Origin: Parapedobacter flavus
GTDB lineage: Bacteria > Bacteroidota > Bacteroidia > Sphingobacteriales > Sphingobacteriaceae
NCBI RefSeq assembly: GCF_035818675.1
Contig: NZ_JAYKZZ010000001.1
Coordinates: 124,001-188,000, forward strand
DNA: 64,000 nucleotides
Reading direction: 5' to 3'
Position numbers and translations under genes: made by a program. Each line of letters starts with the position of its first letter. The stretch's first letter is position 1. Below, piece by piece: positions 8,805-17,958 of this stretch. Under the pieces are notes generated by a model. The model saw only the letters and a list, made by a program, of their open reading frames with translations. It ran no database searches and was not told where the DNA came from.

Positions 8805-9839
8805 ATGTCAAAGAAAGTATCTATGAAGCGTATCGCAACGGAGCTGGGGGTTTCAGTAGCGTTGGTTTCTTATGTGCTGAATGGGAAGATGACCGATCGC
8901 ATTAATGAGGATACTGCCGAGCGGATTCGGACGTTAGCGAAGAAACTAAACTACCGCCCTAATCAGATTGCCAAAAGCTTAAAGAATAGCAAAACGTATA
9001 CGATGGGCCTAATCGTTGCGGATATATCTAATTTCTTTTACTCGCATTTAGCGAGATATATTGAAGAGGAAGCCAACACCCATGGATACAATCTGATATT
9101 TGGCAGCGCGTACGAAGACCCTAAGCGCTTTGAGAACATACTGCATATTTTTATTGCTCGGCAGGTGGACGGATTGATTTTAGCAATTCCGGAAGGAGCC
9201 GAACATTGTATTCCGTATCTAAAGGAGGTCGAGGTGCCATTTGTGCTTATTGACCGTGAATTTCCCCAGTTTGAAGGAATCACGACGATCAACCTCGATA
9301 ACTTCAAATCTTCCGAACGTGTTGTCGATCACTTTCTCTCGCAGGGTTTTAAGCGCTTGGGAGCAATAGGATTATCAACACATCTGCACCATCTGCTGGA
9401 ACGGAGGCGTGGGTTCATGGAAACGGCGTTAACTCGACTTTCGGGCGACGCTGTCTTTGCTTATGAGATTGTGGAAAACAGGCTGACCGAGGAAATCGAG
9501 AATGTTGTGATTGCCGCGATTGAACGGGATAAGGTGGATGCACTTTGCTTCTTTACCAATAAAATAGCTATGGCGGCTCTTCCAGTTATTGTCAAGTTAA
9601 ATTTGCGGGTGCCGGAGGATATTGCCATTGTCTGCTATGATGAAGCGGGTGCATACAAGCTTTTTCATCGCCCCCTCTCGTATGTGCGGCAGCCGCTAGA
9701 ATCCATGGGCAGCTCTGCTGTCAATTGCCTTATAGGTAATGGAGAGGGTGTTATAGGCAACCATATTAAATTTGATTCGGACCTTATCATTAATGAGTCG
9801 TCATTGCTTACATCACGCAATGCCCTGAAGGGGGGATAG
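8805..9839 (+). CDS. LacI-family transcriptional regulator
   Basis: 344 residues. The N-terminal helix-turn-helix plus hinge are canonical (MKRIATELGVSVALVSYVLN, then YRPNQIAKSLK at about 56-66). A periplasmic-binding-protein-like sensor domain follows (TMGLIVADISNFFYSHLARY, FVLIDREF, then CYDEAG). It is the first gene of a plus-strand block and lies about 200 nt before the susC of the polyol/phosphodiester locus. A palindromic site overlaps its own promoter and a matching one overlaps the susC start, so it most likely represses that locus in the absence of inducer. The inducer is probably a sugar, polyol or phosphorylated derivative, which is inference from the downstream genes. Confidence 0.93.
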   Translation: MSKKVSMKRIATELGVSVALVSYVLNGKMTDRINEDTAERIRTLAKKLNYRPNQIAKSLKNSKTYTMGLIVADISNFFYSHLARYIEEEANTHGYNLIFGSAYEDPKRFENILHIFIARQVDGLILAIPEGAEHCIPYLKEVEVPFVLIDREFPQFEGITTINLDNFKSSERVVDHFLSQGFKRLGAIGLSTHLHHLLERRRGFMETALTRLSGDAVFAYEIVENRLTEEIENVVIAAIERDKVDALCFFTNKIAMAALPVIVKLNLRVPEDIAIVCYDEAGAYKLFHRPLSYVRQPLESMGSSAVNCLIGNGEGVIGNHIKFDSDLIINESSLLTSRNALKGG

Positions 9840-9929
9840 CAACTAAATAATTTATGATGCTGTAATGAAGTTTAAATGTTCTGGTGTTTAGAGAAGTTAA
9901 AAAATCTTTTACTTTAATATTAAAACTTA

Positions 9930-9937
9930 TATATTTG
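9930..9937 (+). promoter_or_regulatory. Predicted promoter of susC operon (-7 element)
   Basis: TATATTTG matches the Bacteroidota -7 consensus TAnnTTTG exactly; the -33 element is weak (TTTTAC-like, about 20 nt upstream). The leader to the susC ATG would be about 100 nt, AT-rich, and contains the LacI-type operator at its end. The 207-nt gap between lacI and susC holds no other recognised gene or RNA. Confidence 0.5.
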
Positions 9938-10030
9938 TAAATACACCACTTATAAATAAAGGTTATTTAACCTCATTAAGTTAATATTAACGTATTATTT
10001 CAGCATTTAACAGCGGTTTGGGAAAAGAAG

Positions 10031-10044
10031 TTTAAACGATTAAA
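10031..10044 (+). promoter_or_regulatory. LacI-type operator at susC start
   Basis: TTTAAACGATTAAA differs by one base from the perfect palindrome in the lacI promoter (8756-8769) and ends 2 nt before the susC ATG, overlapping the ribosome-binding region. Binding here would block elongation or initiation at the susC operon. Confidence 0.6.
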
Positions 10045-10046
10045 TT

Positions 10047-13000
10047 ATGATGAAAAATTATGCTTACCACTTAGATGATTTTGCAAAGTGTAAAATTATC
10101 TTGGCTGTGAGGGCGGCCATTTTGATTGTGTTATGGCAATTTATGGGCATGGGGGCGTACGCCCAAGCAGACTCGAGGATAATTACCGGAAAGGTAACCG
10201 ATGAAAATAGTCGGCCAATCGTAGGGATAACCGTTAGCGTGCCCGGCGAAGTTGCTGGCACCGTATCCGATTCTCTCGGTAACTATTCCATTGAAGTAGG
10301 GAAAAATGCCACGATGCTTAGATTTTCAACCATTGGCTATGTGGAGAAGAACGTAGAGATAGGCGGGCAGCGCGTGATAAACGTCACGCTGGAAGAAGAT
10401 TTCGTAAACCTGAATGAAGTCGTTGTGGTTGGTTATGGGTCGATGAGTAAGAAAGACCTAACCGGGGCGGTAGCCACCGTTAGTGGCGACAAGTTGGAGA
10501 ATATCAATGGCACCCAATTGTCGCAAGAGTTGCAAGGCCAAATACCGGGCGTAACCGTAACCCGGAGCAGCAGCATGCCCGGTGCGTCTGCCAATATCAG
10601 AATTCGGGGGATTACAACCATTGGTGATAGCAACCCACTGATTATTGTCGACGGCGTACCCTATACCAATATCGATGATATTTCGTCTAGCGATATTGAG
10701 GAAATTACCGTACTGAAGGATGCCGCTTCGGCATCGATCTATGGTGCACGCGCTGCAGCAGGGGTAATTTTGATCACTACAAAAAATGCGGAGAAAGGTA
10801 TCACGCGTTTGGAGGCCGGTGTAAACATGGGATTGGAGCAATTGCCTACCTTTCCGGTGAGCGTGGGGCCGACGCGGTACCTGCAAATGGCGAATGAGGC
10901 GATGTGGAATGATGCGGGTAATCCGGAAGGAGCTGAATACCCCCTCTTTTCGGAAGACGATGTAACCAATTGGCTCAACTACAATAAAACAGACCCAAAC
11001 AATTACCCCGTAACAGACTGGATCGATTTGTTGATGGGGAAGACAGCACCGCGCCAAAGGCATTTTCTGACTTTTTCTCATGGTGGAAAAGCCGTGAATA
11101 CGCGGGTTTCGGTGAATTATGAGAATACAGACGCTTTGTACGAAAACCGGAATTACGAGCGTGTCATTACCCGGGCGAACAATGAATTGATGCTCACCGA
11201 TAAGCTGAAAGCCAATTTTGATATCACATTAAATCATTCGATAAGCAACAACCCCACGTCCAACCCGATCCGATCAGCCCATAAATATGCGCCAATTTAC
11301 GCGGCCCTTTGGTCGGACGGGCGCATAGCCGGAGGGAAGGATGGTTCGAATATGTACGCCGATATTTTATATGGCGGCTTTGACAAAACAACCAATAATA
11401 AATTCAACGGCCGGATTTCATTAGACTACCAGCCTGTTGAAGGATTGACGCTTACGGGAACCATCTCTCCTTACTTCCAATTTGGCAAGGGCAAGAATTT
11501 TGTGAAAAAAGTACCCTACTATGCTGCGGAAGACCCAACCCAGCTGGCAGGGTATGTATCGGGCCACAACATGACCAGCCTCTATGAGGACCGTACAGAG
11601 GTGACCACCCTTACGAAGCAGTTCTTTGCGAACTATGCCAAGAGTTTCAAGGCACATAATCTATCACTGATGGGTGGTTATGAAGACTACACCTATAAAA
11701 CAGAATCGCTCGACGCACAAAGTGAAGATTTCGAACTATCCAACTTTTACTACTTGAATCTGGGTAATAGGAACATGCTTTTCAATACAGGCAATGCCGT
11801 AGAATCGGCTTACCGCTCATTGTTCGGCCGGTTGCTGTATGATTATGATAAAAGATACTATGTGCAGGCGAATTTCCGATACGACGGATCTTCCCGGTTC
11901 CATCCCGACCATAGATGGGCACTTTTTCCATCTGTTTCGGTTGGTTGGTCGCTCTCGGAGGAATCTTTCATGAAAGACATTTCTCAGGTTTCCTTATTGA
12001 AATTGAGGGGGTCTTTCGGGTCGTTGGGAAATGAGCGGATCGGCTATTATCCATATCAATCAACCATTTCGTACTATAACACACCCTTTTACCAAGGAGA
12101 CGGCATCATCTCAAAGACAACGGCGGCCCAGGTAGCGTATGCGATTGAGGACATCAGTTGGGAAACAACAGAATCGTGGAACATTGGCGTTGATGGTGGA
12201 TTTTTGGGCAACCGCCTGAGTGTAACTGCTGATTATTACGTCAAGAGAACCCGAGATATGCTCCTAAAGTTGGAAATACCCGACTATTTGGGTTTTGGAA
12301 ACCCTGATCAGAACACGGGTCGGATGAAAACTAAAGGCTGGGAGCTGGTAACCAATTGGAGCGATCGCATACGCGACGATTTCCGGTATTCGGTGTCGGT
12401 TAATGTGTCTGACTTCAAATCGGTAATGGGTAACTTAGGAGGCACCGTGTTTACGGGGAACACGATTATCCGTGAAGGCAGCCAATATGATGAATGGTTT
12501 GGTTACATTGCTGATGGATTGTTCCAAAATATGGCAGAAATAGAAAATGGACCCCTATTGCATTCAGCCGTTCAACCAGGCGATATTCGTTATCGGGATA
12601 TCTCCGGGCCCGACGGTGTGCCCGATGGGGCAATCACGCCCGAGTATGATAAGGTGCTATTAGGCGGTTCCTTACCTCGGTTCACCTACGGCGGGAATCT
12701 GAATCTGGGCTATAAGAATTTTGATTTTTCATTGGTCTTTCAGGGGGTAGGTAAGCACACCAGCCGATTGACACCTGATATGATTCAGCCCTACGAGTCA
12801 TGGTGGACCAGCCCTTCTACCCTGTATGACGGAAATTACTGGAGCGTCTATAATACTGAAGAAGAAAATAGAAATGTTCGCTTTCCCCGCTTGTCCCACC
12901 AGAGTGCAGCAAACAATAATTATGAGATGTCTGATTTCTGGTTGTTTGACGGTAGCTACTTCCGTCTGAAGAATATAACACTGGGCTACAGCTTGCCCGA

Positions 13001-13160
13001 AAGCCTGTTGAGCCGGATCAATATGCGCGGTTTGAGGATTTATTTAACAAGTACTGACTTGTTCTCTCTGAGCGACTACCCATCGGGATACGATCCAGAA
13101 TCGTCTCACGACTCATATATCTCAAGAACATACAGTGTTGGATTGAATGTTAAATTTTAA
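10047..13160 (+). CDS. SusC/RagA TonB-dependent transporter (no STN domain)
   Basis: 1037 residues. After a signal segment (about 18-43, ending GAYAQAD) comes the carboxypeptidase-regulatory-like domain (about 47-125, ITGKVTDENSRPIVGITVSV), TonB box NEVVVVGYGS, plug with IRIRGITTIGDSNPLIIVDG and YGARAAAGVILITTK, and a beta barrel to the terminal Phe. There is no STN domain, in keeping with control by LacI rather than a sigma/anti-sigma pair. With the SusD 12 nt downstream it forms the outer-membrane importer of this locus. The cargo is inferred from the downstream phosphodiesterase and polyol genes. Confidence 0.95.
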   Translation: MMKNYAYHLDDFAKCKIILAVRAAILIVLWQFMGMGAYAQADSRIITGKVTDENSRPIVGITVSVPGEVAGTVSDSLGNYSIEVGKNATMLRFSTIGYVEKNVEIGGQRVINVTLEEDFVNLNEVVVVGYGSMSKKDLTGAVATVSGDKLENINGTQLSQELQGQIPGVTVTRSSSMPGASANIRIRGITTIGDSNPLIIVDGVPYTNIDDISSSDIEEITVLKDAASASIYGARAAAGVILITTKNAEKGITRLEAGVNMGLEQLPTFPVSVGPTRYLQMANEAMWNDAGNPEGAEYPLFSEDDVTNWLNYNKTDPNNYPVTDWIDLLMGKTAPRQRHFLTFSHGGKAVNTRVSVNYENTDALYENRNYERVITRANNELMLTDKLKANFDITLNHSISNNPTSNPIRSAHKYAPIYAALWSDGRIAGGKDGSNMYADILYGGFDKTTNNKFNGRISLDYQPVEGLTLTGTISPYFQFGKGKNFVKKVPYYAAEDPTQLAGYVSGHNMTSLYEDRTEVTTLTKQFFANYAKSFKAHNLSLMGGYEDYTYKTESLDAQSEDFELSNFYYLNLGNRNMLFNTGNAVESAYRSLFGRLLYDYDKRYYVQANFRYDGSSRFHPDHRWALFPSVSVGWSLSEESFMKDISQVSLLKLRGSFGSLGNERIGYYPYQSTISYYNTPFYQGDGIISKTTAAQVAYAIEDISWETTESWNIGVDGGFLGNRLSVTADYYVKRTRDMLLKLEIPDYLGFGNPDQNTGRMKTKGWELVTNWSDRIRDDFRYSVSVNVSDFKSVMGNLGGTVFTGNTIIREGSQYDEWFGYIADGLFQNMAEIENGPLLHSAVQPGDIRYRDISGPDGVPDGAITPEYDKVLLGGSLPRFTYGGNLNLGYKNFDFSLVFQGVGKHTSRLTPDMIQPYESWWTSPSTLYDGNYWSVYNTEEENRNVRFPRLSHQSAANNNYEMSDFWLFDGSYFRLKNITLGYSLPESLLSRINMRGLRIYLTSTDLFSLSDYPSGYDPESSHDSYISRTYSVGLNVKF

Positions 13161-13172
13161 AAGCAAAGAACG

Positions 13173-14867
13173 ATGAAAACGGTAAAAAAATATATAATCG
13201 GCCCGTTCCTCTTGATTTTTATGCTTTCCTGTGCGAAACTCGATTTAGTCCCGCTCTCGGAAGGGTCGAGTGAAAACTGGTATTCAGACCAGACACAGAT
13301 AGAAATGTCACTCAATGATTTGTACCGAACGTATGTTTGGCATCTGGAAGATGGTTTCAAAACGGACCGATGGACAGACGACTGGGCGCAGCGGCTGGTG
13401 GTTTACGAATTTCCAGCCGGGGCCATCACCAGTGAGTGGGAGGAAAGCGAAGCGATGTGGACGGATACATATAAGGGAATTAGCAGGGCAAACAGGGTCA
13501 TCGAAGGCCTCGACAACGCTGCGGAAGCACTTCCGGAAGAGACCATAAATCGCTTACGCGCCGAGGCCGCTTTTTTCCGTGCATATTTTTATGCGCAATT
13601 GATCACACTATACGGCGATGTGCCATTCTTTCAAAATACCATGACAATTGAAGAAGCTTTTGAGCTGGGGAGAGAGGATGCGGAAATTGTCTTGAATGCG
13701 GTTTACGCTGATTTTGATTACGCCATTGAACACCTCCCCATTGAGAATATCAGTGCAGATATCAGACGGGTAAGCAAAGGTGCAGCTATTGCCATGAAGG
13801 CCAGGGTTGCGCTGTGGATGTCCGATTGGGAAATCGTAAAAGAAGAAACGCAAAAGGTCATGGATTTGGGAGTATATTCGCTCCATCCTGATTATGAAAC
13901 GTATTTTATGTCGAAAAAAGTTGAAGACGAAACGATCTTTTCACTTCCTAGATCCAAAGACCTCGATGAGGTATGGAGTTCACGGAACTTTATGCCCCGG
14001 ACGGCGGGCGGCAATGCGGTGGCACAACCTTCTTGGGAGTTGTTGAGTATTTATCCTTGCACGGACGGACTTCTGATCGATGAGTCACCGCTGTTTAACC
14101 CACAAAAACCGTTTGAAAATAGGGACCCACGGCTTTCGGCGACTATTGTCGAATTTGGCTCTGAATTCCTGGGGTTTATTTATGATCCTGACCCGAGGGT
14201 TGAAAAGGTGTTGAACGTGAATACCGGTCAGTTGGTAGAGAATAAAGACACCAAGGGGTATACCCAACACGCTTCATACAACGGCCTTCAGTTAAGGAAG
14301 TACGCGGATATGAATTGGATCCCTTGGCTGGCTGATAACCCGATTATTCTCATGCGGTATGCCGATGTGTTATTAATGTACGCGGAAGCAAAAATCGAAT
14401 TGGGTGAAATTGATGAAACGGTACATAACGCGATTAATCAAGTGCGTGCGCGGGCCTATCACACAACTGTGGGTGATGTAACCAATTACCCCGCTGTGAC
14501 AACCATGGATTCTGATGAATTGAGAAAGACCCTGAGAATTGAGCGGCGGATTGAGTTCGTTTGGGAAGGTAAGCGATTTTGGGATTTGCATCGTTGGCGC
14601 GAATTTGAGATTCCGCTAAATAGGCCGTACTACGGGTTATTGCCAATTACCGAAATGAGAGCGAAATTAATTGAAACAGATTTATGGTTTTGGCCGATTA
14701 CCCCAGAAATTGACGATAAAGGCTACCCTGATCTGGACGAATTGTATGAACAAGGTTATATCGCTAAATTGGGCGAACGGAATTTCGATCCGAAGCAATA
14801 TAAATGGCCAATTCCGAATAAGGAGATATTGATCAATGATAATCTGGAACCAAACGACGGTTACTAG
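13173..14867 (+). CDS. SusD/RagB family lipoprotein
   Basis: 564 residues with a lipoprotein signal (LLIFMLSCAKLD, Cys at about 20). SusD family features include RLRAEAAFFRAYFYAQLITL in the first helical repeats and the C-terminal RIERRIEFVWEGKRFWDLHR, followed by WPITPE and WPIPNKEIL. It is the surface binding lid of the preceding SusC. The stop codon TAG (14865-14867) shares its last G with the GTG start of the next gene, so translation of the phosphodiesterase is probably coupled to that of SusD. This ties the phosphodiesterase to the importer. Confidence 0.95.
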   Translation: MKTVKKYIIGPFLLIFMLSCAKLDLVPLSEGSSENWYSDQTQIEMSLNDLYRTYVWHLEDGFKTDRWTDDWAQRLVVYEFPAGAITSEWEESEAMWTDTYKGISRANRVIEGLDNAAEALPEETINRLRAEAAFFRAYFYAQLITLYGDVPFFQNTMTIEEAFELGREDAEIVLNAVYADFDYAIEHLPIENISADIRRVSKGAAIAMKARVALWMSDWEIVKEETQKVMDLGVYSLHPDYETYFMSKKVEDETIFSLPRSKDLDEVWSSRNFMPRTAGGNAVAQPSWELLSIYPCTDGLLIDESPLFNPQKPFENRDPRLSATIVEFGSEFLGFIYDPDPRVEKVLNVNTGQLVENKDTKGYTQHASYNGLQLRKYADMNWIPWLADNPIILMRYADVLLMYAEAKIELGEIDETVHNAINQVRARAYHTTVGDVTNYPAVTTMDSDELRKTLRIERRIEFVWEGKRFWDLHRWREFEIPLNRPYYGLLPITEMRAKLIETDLWFWPITPEIDDKGYPDLDELYEQGYIAKLGERNFDPKQYKWPIPNKEILINDNLEPNDGY

Positions 14868-16054
14868 TGGAAAATTTTGTACGACGCTGTTTTCTTTTAC
14901 TGCTCTTGGTCAGTTGTATCGAAGGGGCTAAGTCGCAAAGTTGGAATTCCATTGTCTGGAATAAAGGTACCATTGACCTGAAAATTTCAGACACTCAAGC
15001 CAGCGGTAGTGAGTTTAACTCCGGTTTTCTGGTGTTTTCTCAACCCGCTGTGATTCGTAACACGATTTCCGACGAATTGGGTTTGTATTTATTGGAATTT
15101 GACACATCCGGTAACTTGATAAAACACAGCCAGGCCTGGTTGCGAAGCGATATGGTAATAACCGACGTTAAAAACAGAAAGTTTCGATTGCTAGCGAAGG
15201 GACTGACTGCGAATGCAATTAACTCCGATCGGGTTTCAAAGCATATTATGCTGAGCACCGGAAGTGAGGCCCAAACGCTGATTAAGCAAAAGGAAGATGC
15301 GCATGAAAAAGCGGCTTCAAGTGTCTTTGCAACAACGAATACCTATCAAAATCCGTTGTACATGGCACATCGAGGGTACTCAGTTGATGCACCCGAGAAC
15401 AGCATACCCGCTTTTATCCATGCAGGACAAAAAAATGCGTGGGCCATTGAAACCGATTTGCGCTTTACCAAAGACAGTGTCGTAGTTTGTATCCATGATG
15501 CGACGTTGGATAGCAGGTACAACGGGACGGGGAAGGTGTCCGACTATACGTATCAAGAGCTGCTCGAAATGAAGATCGCCGTCGGAAACAATTTAAATAG
15601 TTATGCTGATGACGAATTGCGAATACCTACACTAGAAGAATATCTTAACATCTGCAAAGCCTACGGAGCTATCGCATTTATTGAATTGAAGGAGGATGCG
15701 TCGGATGAAATTGTTGCCGCGGCAAAGAAACTAGGAATGGAGGGCAGATACATCGTGTCTTCATCCAAAATAGAGTTTTTGATACATTTTCGGAGCTTAA
15801 GCAATGAAGTGGTACACCATATAAATATGAAGCCGACTTCCTCATTTTTGAATGCACTGGTATTAATGGGAAATGCCAGCACAGGATTCAATCGTTATGA
15901 CCCCTCAGGAGCGGATAAAGAATTGATTGAAAAATGTCATTTTTTGGGATTGAGGGTTTGTTTTAGAGGTGTGGACACAGCTGAATACGCAAAAAAATGC
16001 ATTGATGGGGGATTGGATTTTCTGCCATCAAACACAATGCCTGAATTGAAATAA
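14867..16054 (+). CDS. Exported glycerophosphodiester phosphodiesterase-family protein with extra N-terminal domain
   Basis: 395 residues from a GTG start that overlaps the susD stop. A signal peptide (about 1-24) is followed by an unrecognised beta-rich domain of about 130 residues (25-155), then a GDPD TIM barrel (about 160-395). Catalytic and metal residues of the family are visible: His168-Arg169 (AHRGYS), Glu177 (PENS), Glu195 and Asp197 (IETDLRF) and His210 (HDATLD). GDPD enzymes split phosphodiesters such as glycerophosphoalcohols into an alcohol and a phosphomonoester. Relatives such as AccF of Agrobacterium act on sugar phosphodiesters. Location is periplasmic or surface. The extra domain is unusual and may bind substrate. 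Confidence 0.88.
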   Translation: MENFVRRCFLLLLLVSCIEGAKSQSWNSIVWNKGTIDLKISDTQASGSEFNSGFLVFSQPAVIRNTISDELGLYLLEFDTSGNLIKHSQAWLRSDMVITDVKNRKFRLLAKGLTANAINSDRVSKHIMLSTGSEAQTLIKQKEDAHEKAASSVFATTNTYQNPLYMAHRGYSVDAPENSIPAFIHAGQKNAWAIETDLRFTKDSVVVCIHDATLDSRYNGTGKVSDYTYQELLEMKIAVGNNLNSYADDELRIPTLEEYLNICKAYGAIAFIELKEDASDEIVAAAKKLGMEGRYIVSSSKIEFLIHFRSLSNEVVHHINMKPTSSFLNALVLMGNASTGFNRYDPSGADKELIEKCHFLGLRVCFRGVDTAEYAKKCIDGGLDFLPSNTMPELK

Positions 16055-16055
16055 G

Positions 16056-17081
16056 ATGAAAAGAGCAACGATGTTATCTCCTGGTCATATCCAGGTTTCC
16101 GACGTAGCTGAAATCGCGGGAATAGGTGATGATGAAGTCTTGGTAAAGATCATGAGAATAGGGGTTTGTGGATCGGATATACACGTTTATCACGGGAAGC
16201 ATCCATTTACTCCTTTTCCTGTTATACAGGGCCATGAATACAGTGGAGAGGTTATGGCTGTAGGTGAAGCTGTGAGTTCGGTTAAAGTTGGCGATAGGGT
16301 AACGGGTAGGCCGCAGCAGGTTTGTGGAACGTGTGGCCCCTGCCGGGCGGGACGCTATAATGTATGTTCGCGCCTTAAGGTGGAAGGTTTCCAGGCGCCC
16401 GGTGTTGCACAGGATTACTTTGCGCTGCCTGAAGACCGCGTATATGTTGTTCCAGACCAGGTGAGTTTCGACGAGATTGCCCTTCTGGAGCCCGCGGCAG
16501 TCGCCGCCCACGCCACATCAATGATAGAGAGCATTACGTCTAAAGTGGTTGTTGTTGCTGGGGCCGGACCCATCGGAAATCTTATTGCCCAGTTTGCGAA
16601 GATACGGGGTGCTAAACGGGTCATCGTTAGTGATTTCAACCCGTTCAGGCTCGGCTTGTTAAGAGAACTAGGTATAAATGACGTTATCAATTTAGCGGAA
16701 GAGGATTTTAAACAAGGCGTTACGAGGATATTGGGAAAAGAGGCGTTTCAAGTAGGGGTTGAAGCTGTCGGGGTTGAACCCGCGCTCCATAACCTTATAG
16801 ATCACGTTGAGAAGGGCGGGCAGGTGCTCATTGTGGGAGTTTACGAAGAGCACCCCCGCTTAAATATGGGATTCGTAGGTGAGCATGAGTTAACCGTGCA
16901 GGGTAGCATGATGTACAAACACGAAGACTATGTGAAGGCAATTGAATACTTGGTGTCGGGCGAACTGCAGCTATCGGCATTAATCACGCATAGATTTGGA
17001 TTCAATGCATATAACGAAGCTTATCATTTCATTGAAAAAAACCCGACTCAAACATTAAAAGTATTAATCGATGTAAATTAA
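16056..17081 (+). CDS. Zinc-dependent alcohol/polyol dehydrogenase (MDR family)
   Basis: 341 residues, usual for sorbitol/threonine-type dehydrogenases. Catalytic zinc ligands Cys38 (GVCGSD), His60-Glu61 (GHEYSGEV) and Glu145 are present. The structural zinc set is Cys90, Cys93, Cys96 and Cys104, and the NAD loop is GAGPIG at 169-174. No signal peptide, so cytoplasmic. It begins 1 nt after the first GDPD and ends 2 nt before the second, so the three genes are tightly linked. Within the locus it probably oxidises a secondary alcohol of the imported polyol or sugar. It could instead be a threonine or butanediol dehydrogenase; sequence alone does not decide. Confidence 0.9.
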   Translation: MKRATMLSPGHIQVSDVAEIAGIGDDEVLVKIMRIGVCGSDIHVYHGKHPFTPFPVIQGHEYSGEVMAVGEAVSSVKVGDRVTGRPQQVCGTCGPCRAGRYNVCSRLKVEGFQAPGVAQDYFALPEDRVYVVPDQVSFDEIALLEPAAVAAHATSMIESITSKVVVVAGAGPIGNLIAQFAKIRGAKRVIVSDFNPFRLGLLRELGINDVINLAEEDFKQGVTRILGKEAFQVGVEAVGVEPALHNLIDHVEKGGQVLIVGVYEEHPRLNMGFVGEHELTVQGSMMYKHEDYVKAIEYLVSGELQLSALITHRFGFNAYNEAYHFIEKNPTQTLKVLIDVN

Positions 17082-17083
17082 AT

Positions 17084-17941
17084 ATGATGAATAGTAAAAA
17101 AAGTTCCAGAAGAATGAATGTCAAATTTCGAATTGTAGGCTTGTTTGCCGCTATCTTATTATTGGGCAACACGGTTTATGCGCAGCAAGCGGAGGTGAAA
17201 CTGTTTGCACACCGGGGTGGTGCGCACGAGTACGATGAAAACACGATCAGCGCTTTTCAGGCAACCTACGATAAAGGGCTGAGAGGCTATGAGCTCGATG
17301 TCCGGCGAACAGCGGACGATCAATTGGTTATCTTCCATGACGCTAATCTAAAGCGGATTGTGGGGCAAGAAGGCGCCATCGAAGACTTGACGCTCGATGA
17401 AATCAAAAAACTACGTACCAAGAAAGGGAACGAGATCCCAACACTTGATGAGGTGCTGGCCTTCTTCAGCGATAAACCCTGGGTTTATATTGAGTTTGAA
17501 ATGAAAACCAATAAGCCCATGTATGATGAGAAAACACTTGAAGCATATTGTGATCAGCTCTATCAGAAAGCGTACGCCGCCATGCCTCCCACGTCGAATT
17601 ATGTACTGACCTCTTTTGATACCCGACCACTCCGCTATTTGAAAACCACCTACCCTACTGTAGATTTATTGCTGATTAAAGGAGCCCCTTTAAGCCAGGA
17701 GGTGCTTGATGAGGCGAAGGAACTCGGCATAGATCGCGTAGGATGTAATGTGGATGGTACCACCCGAGCCATGGTGAAGGAAGCAAAAAAGCAAGGTTTC
17801 AAAGTGAGTTTATGGCCCGGCCGGTCCGTTGCGGATTTCCTGCTTGGTGTTTCCTTGGGTAGCGACTACCTATGTTCGGATGTACCGGTTGCGGTGACGG
17901 AGTGGGTAAAAGCGAACGCACCATGGATTACGTTGAAATAA
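17084..17941 (+). CDS. Exported glycerophosphodiester phosphodiesterase-family protein
   Basis: 285 residues, the plain form of the family: signal peptide (cleavage after VYAQQ, about residue 35) followed by one GDPD barrel. His43-Arg44 (FAHRGGAHE), Glu52 (ENTISAF), Glu70 and Asp72 (YELDVRRT) and His85 (FHDANLK) form the expected calcium-dependent active site. It is the second such enzyme in the operon, separated from the first by the dehydrogenase, and lacks the first one's N-terminal domain. Two exported members in one operon suggest that successive phosphodiester bonds or two related substrates are cut. The importer solute-binding protein starts 17 nt downstream. Confidence 0.92.
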   Translation: MMNSKKSSRRMNVKFRIVGLFAAILLLGNTVYAQQAEVKLFAHRGGAHEYDENTISAFQATYDKGLRGYELDVRRTADDQLVIFHDANLKRIVGQEGAIEDLTLDEIKKLRTKKGNEIPTLDEVLAFFSDKPWVYIEFEMKTNKPMYDEKTLEAYCDQLYQKAYAAMPPTSNYVLTSFDTRPLRYLKTTYPTVDLLLIKGAPLSQEVLDEAKELGIDRVGCNVDGTTRAMVKEAKKQGFKVSLWPGRSVADFLLGVSLGSDYLCSDVPVAVTEWVKANAPWITLK

Positions 17942-17958
17942 GTGCCAAAAGTATTTTT

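Noticed and set aside
17872..17958. Earlier start for the ABC substrate-binding protein
   Set aside because: It would overlap the GDPD gene by about 70 nt and hide a clean lipoprotein signal that starts at 17959.
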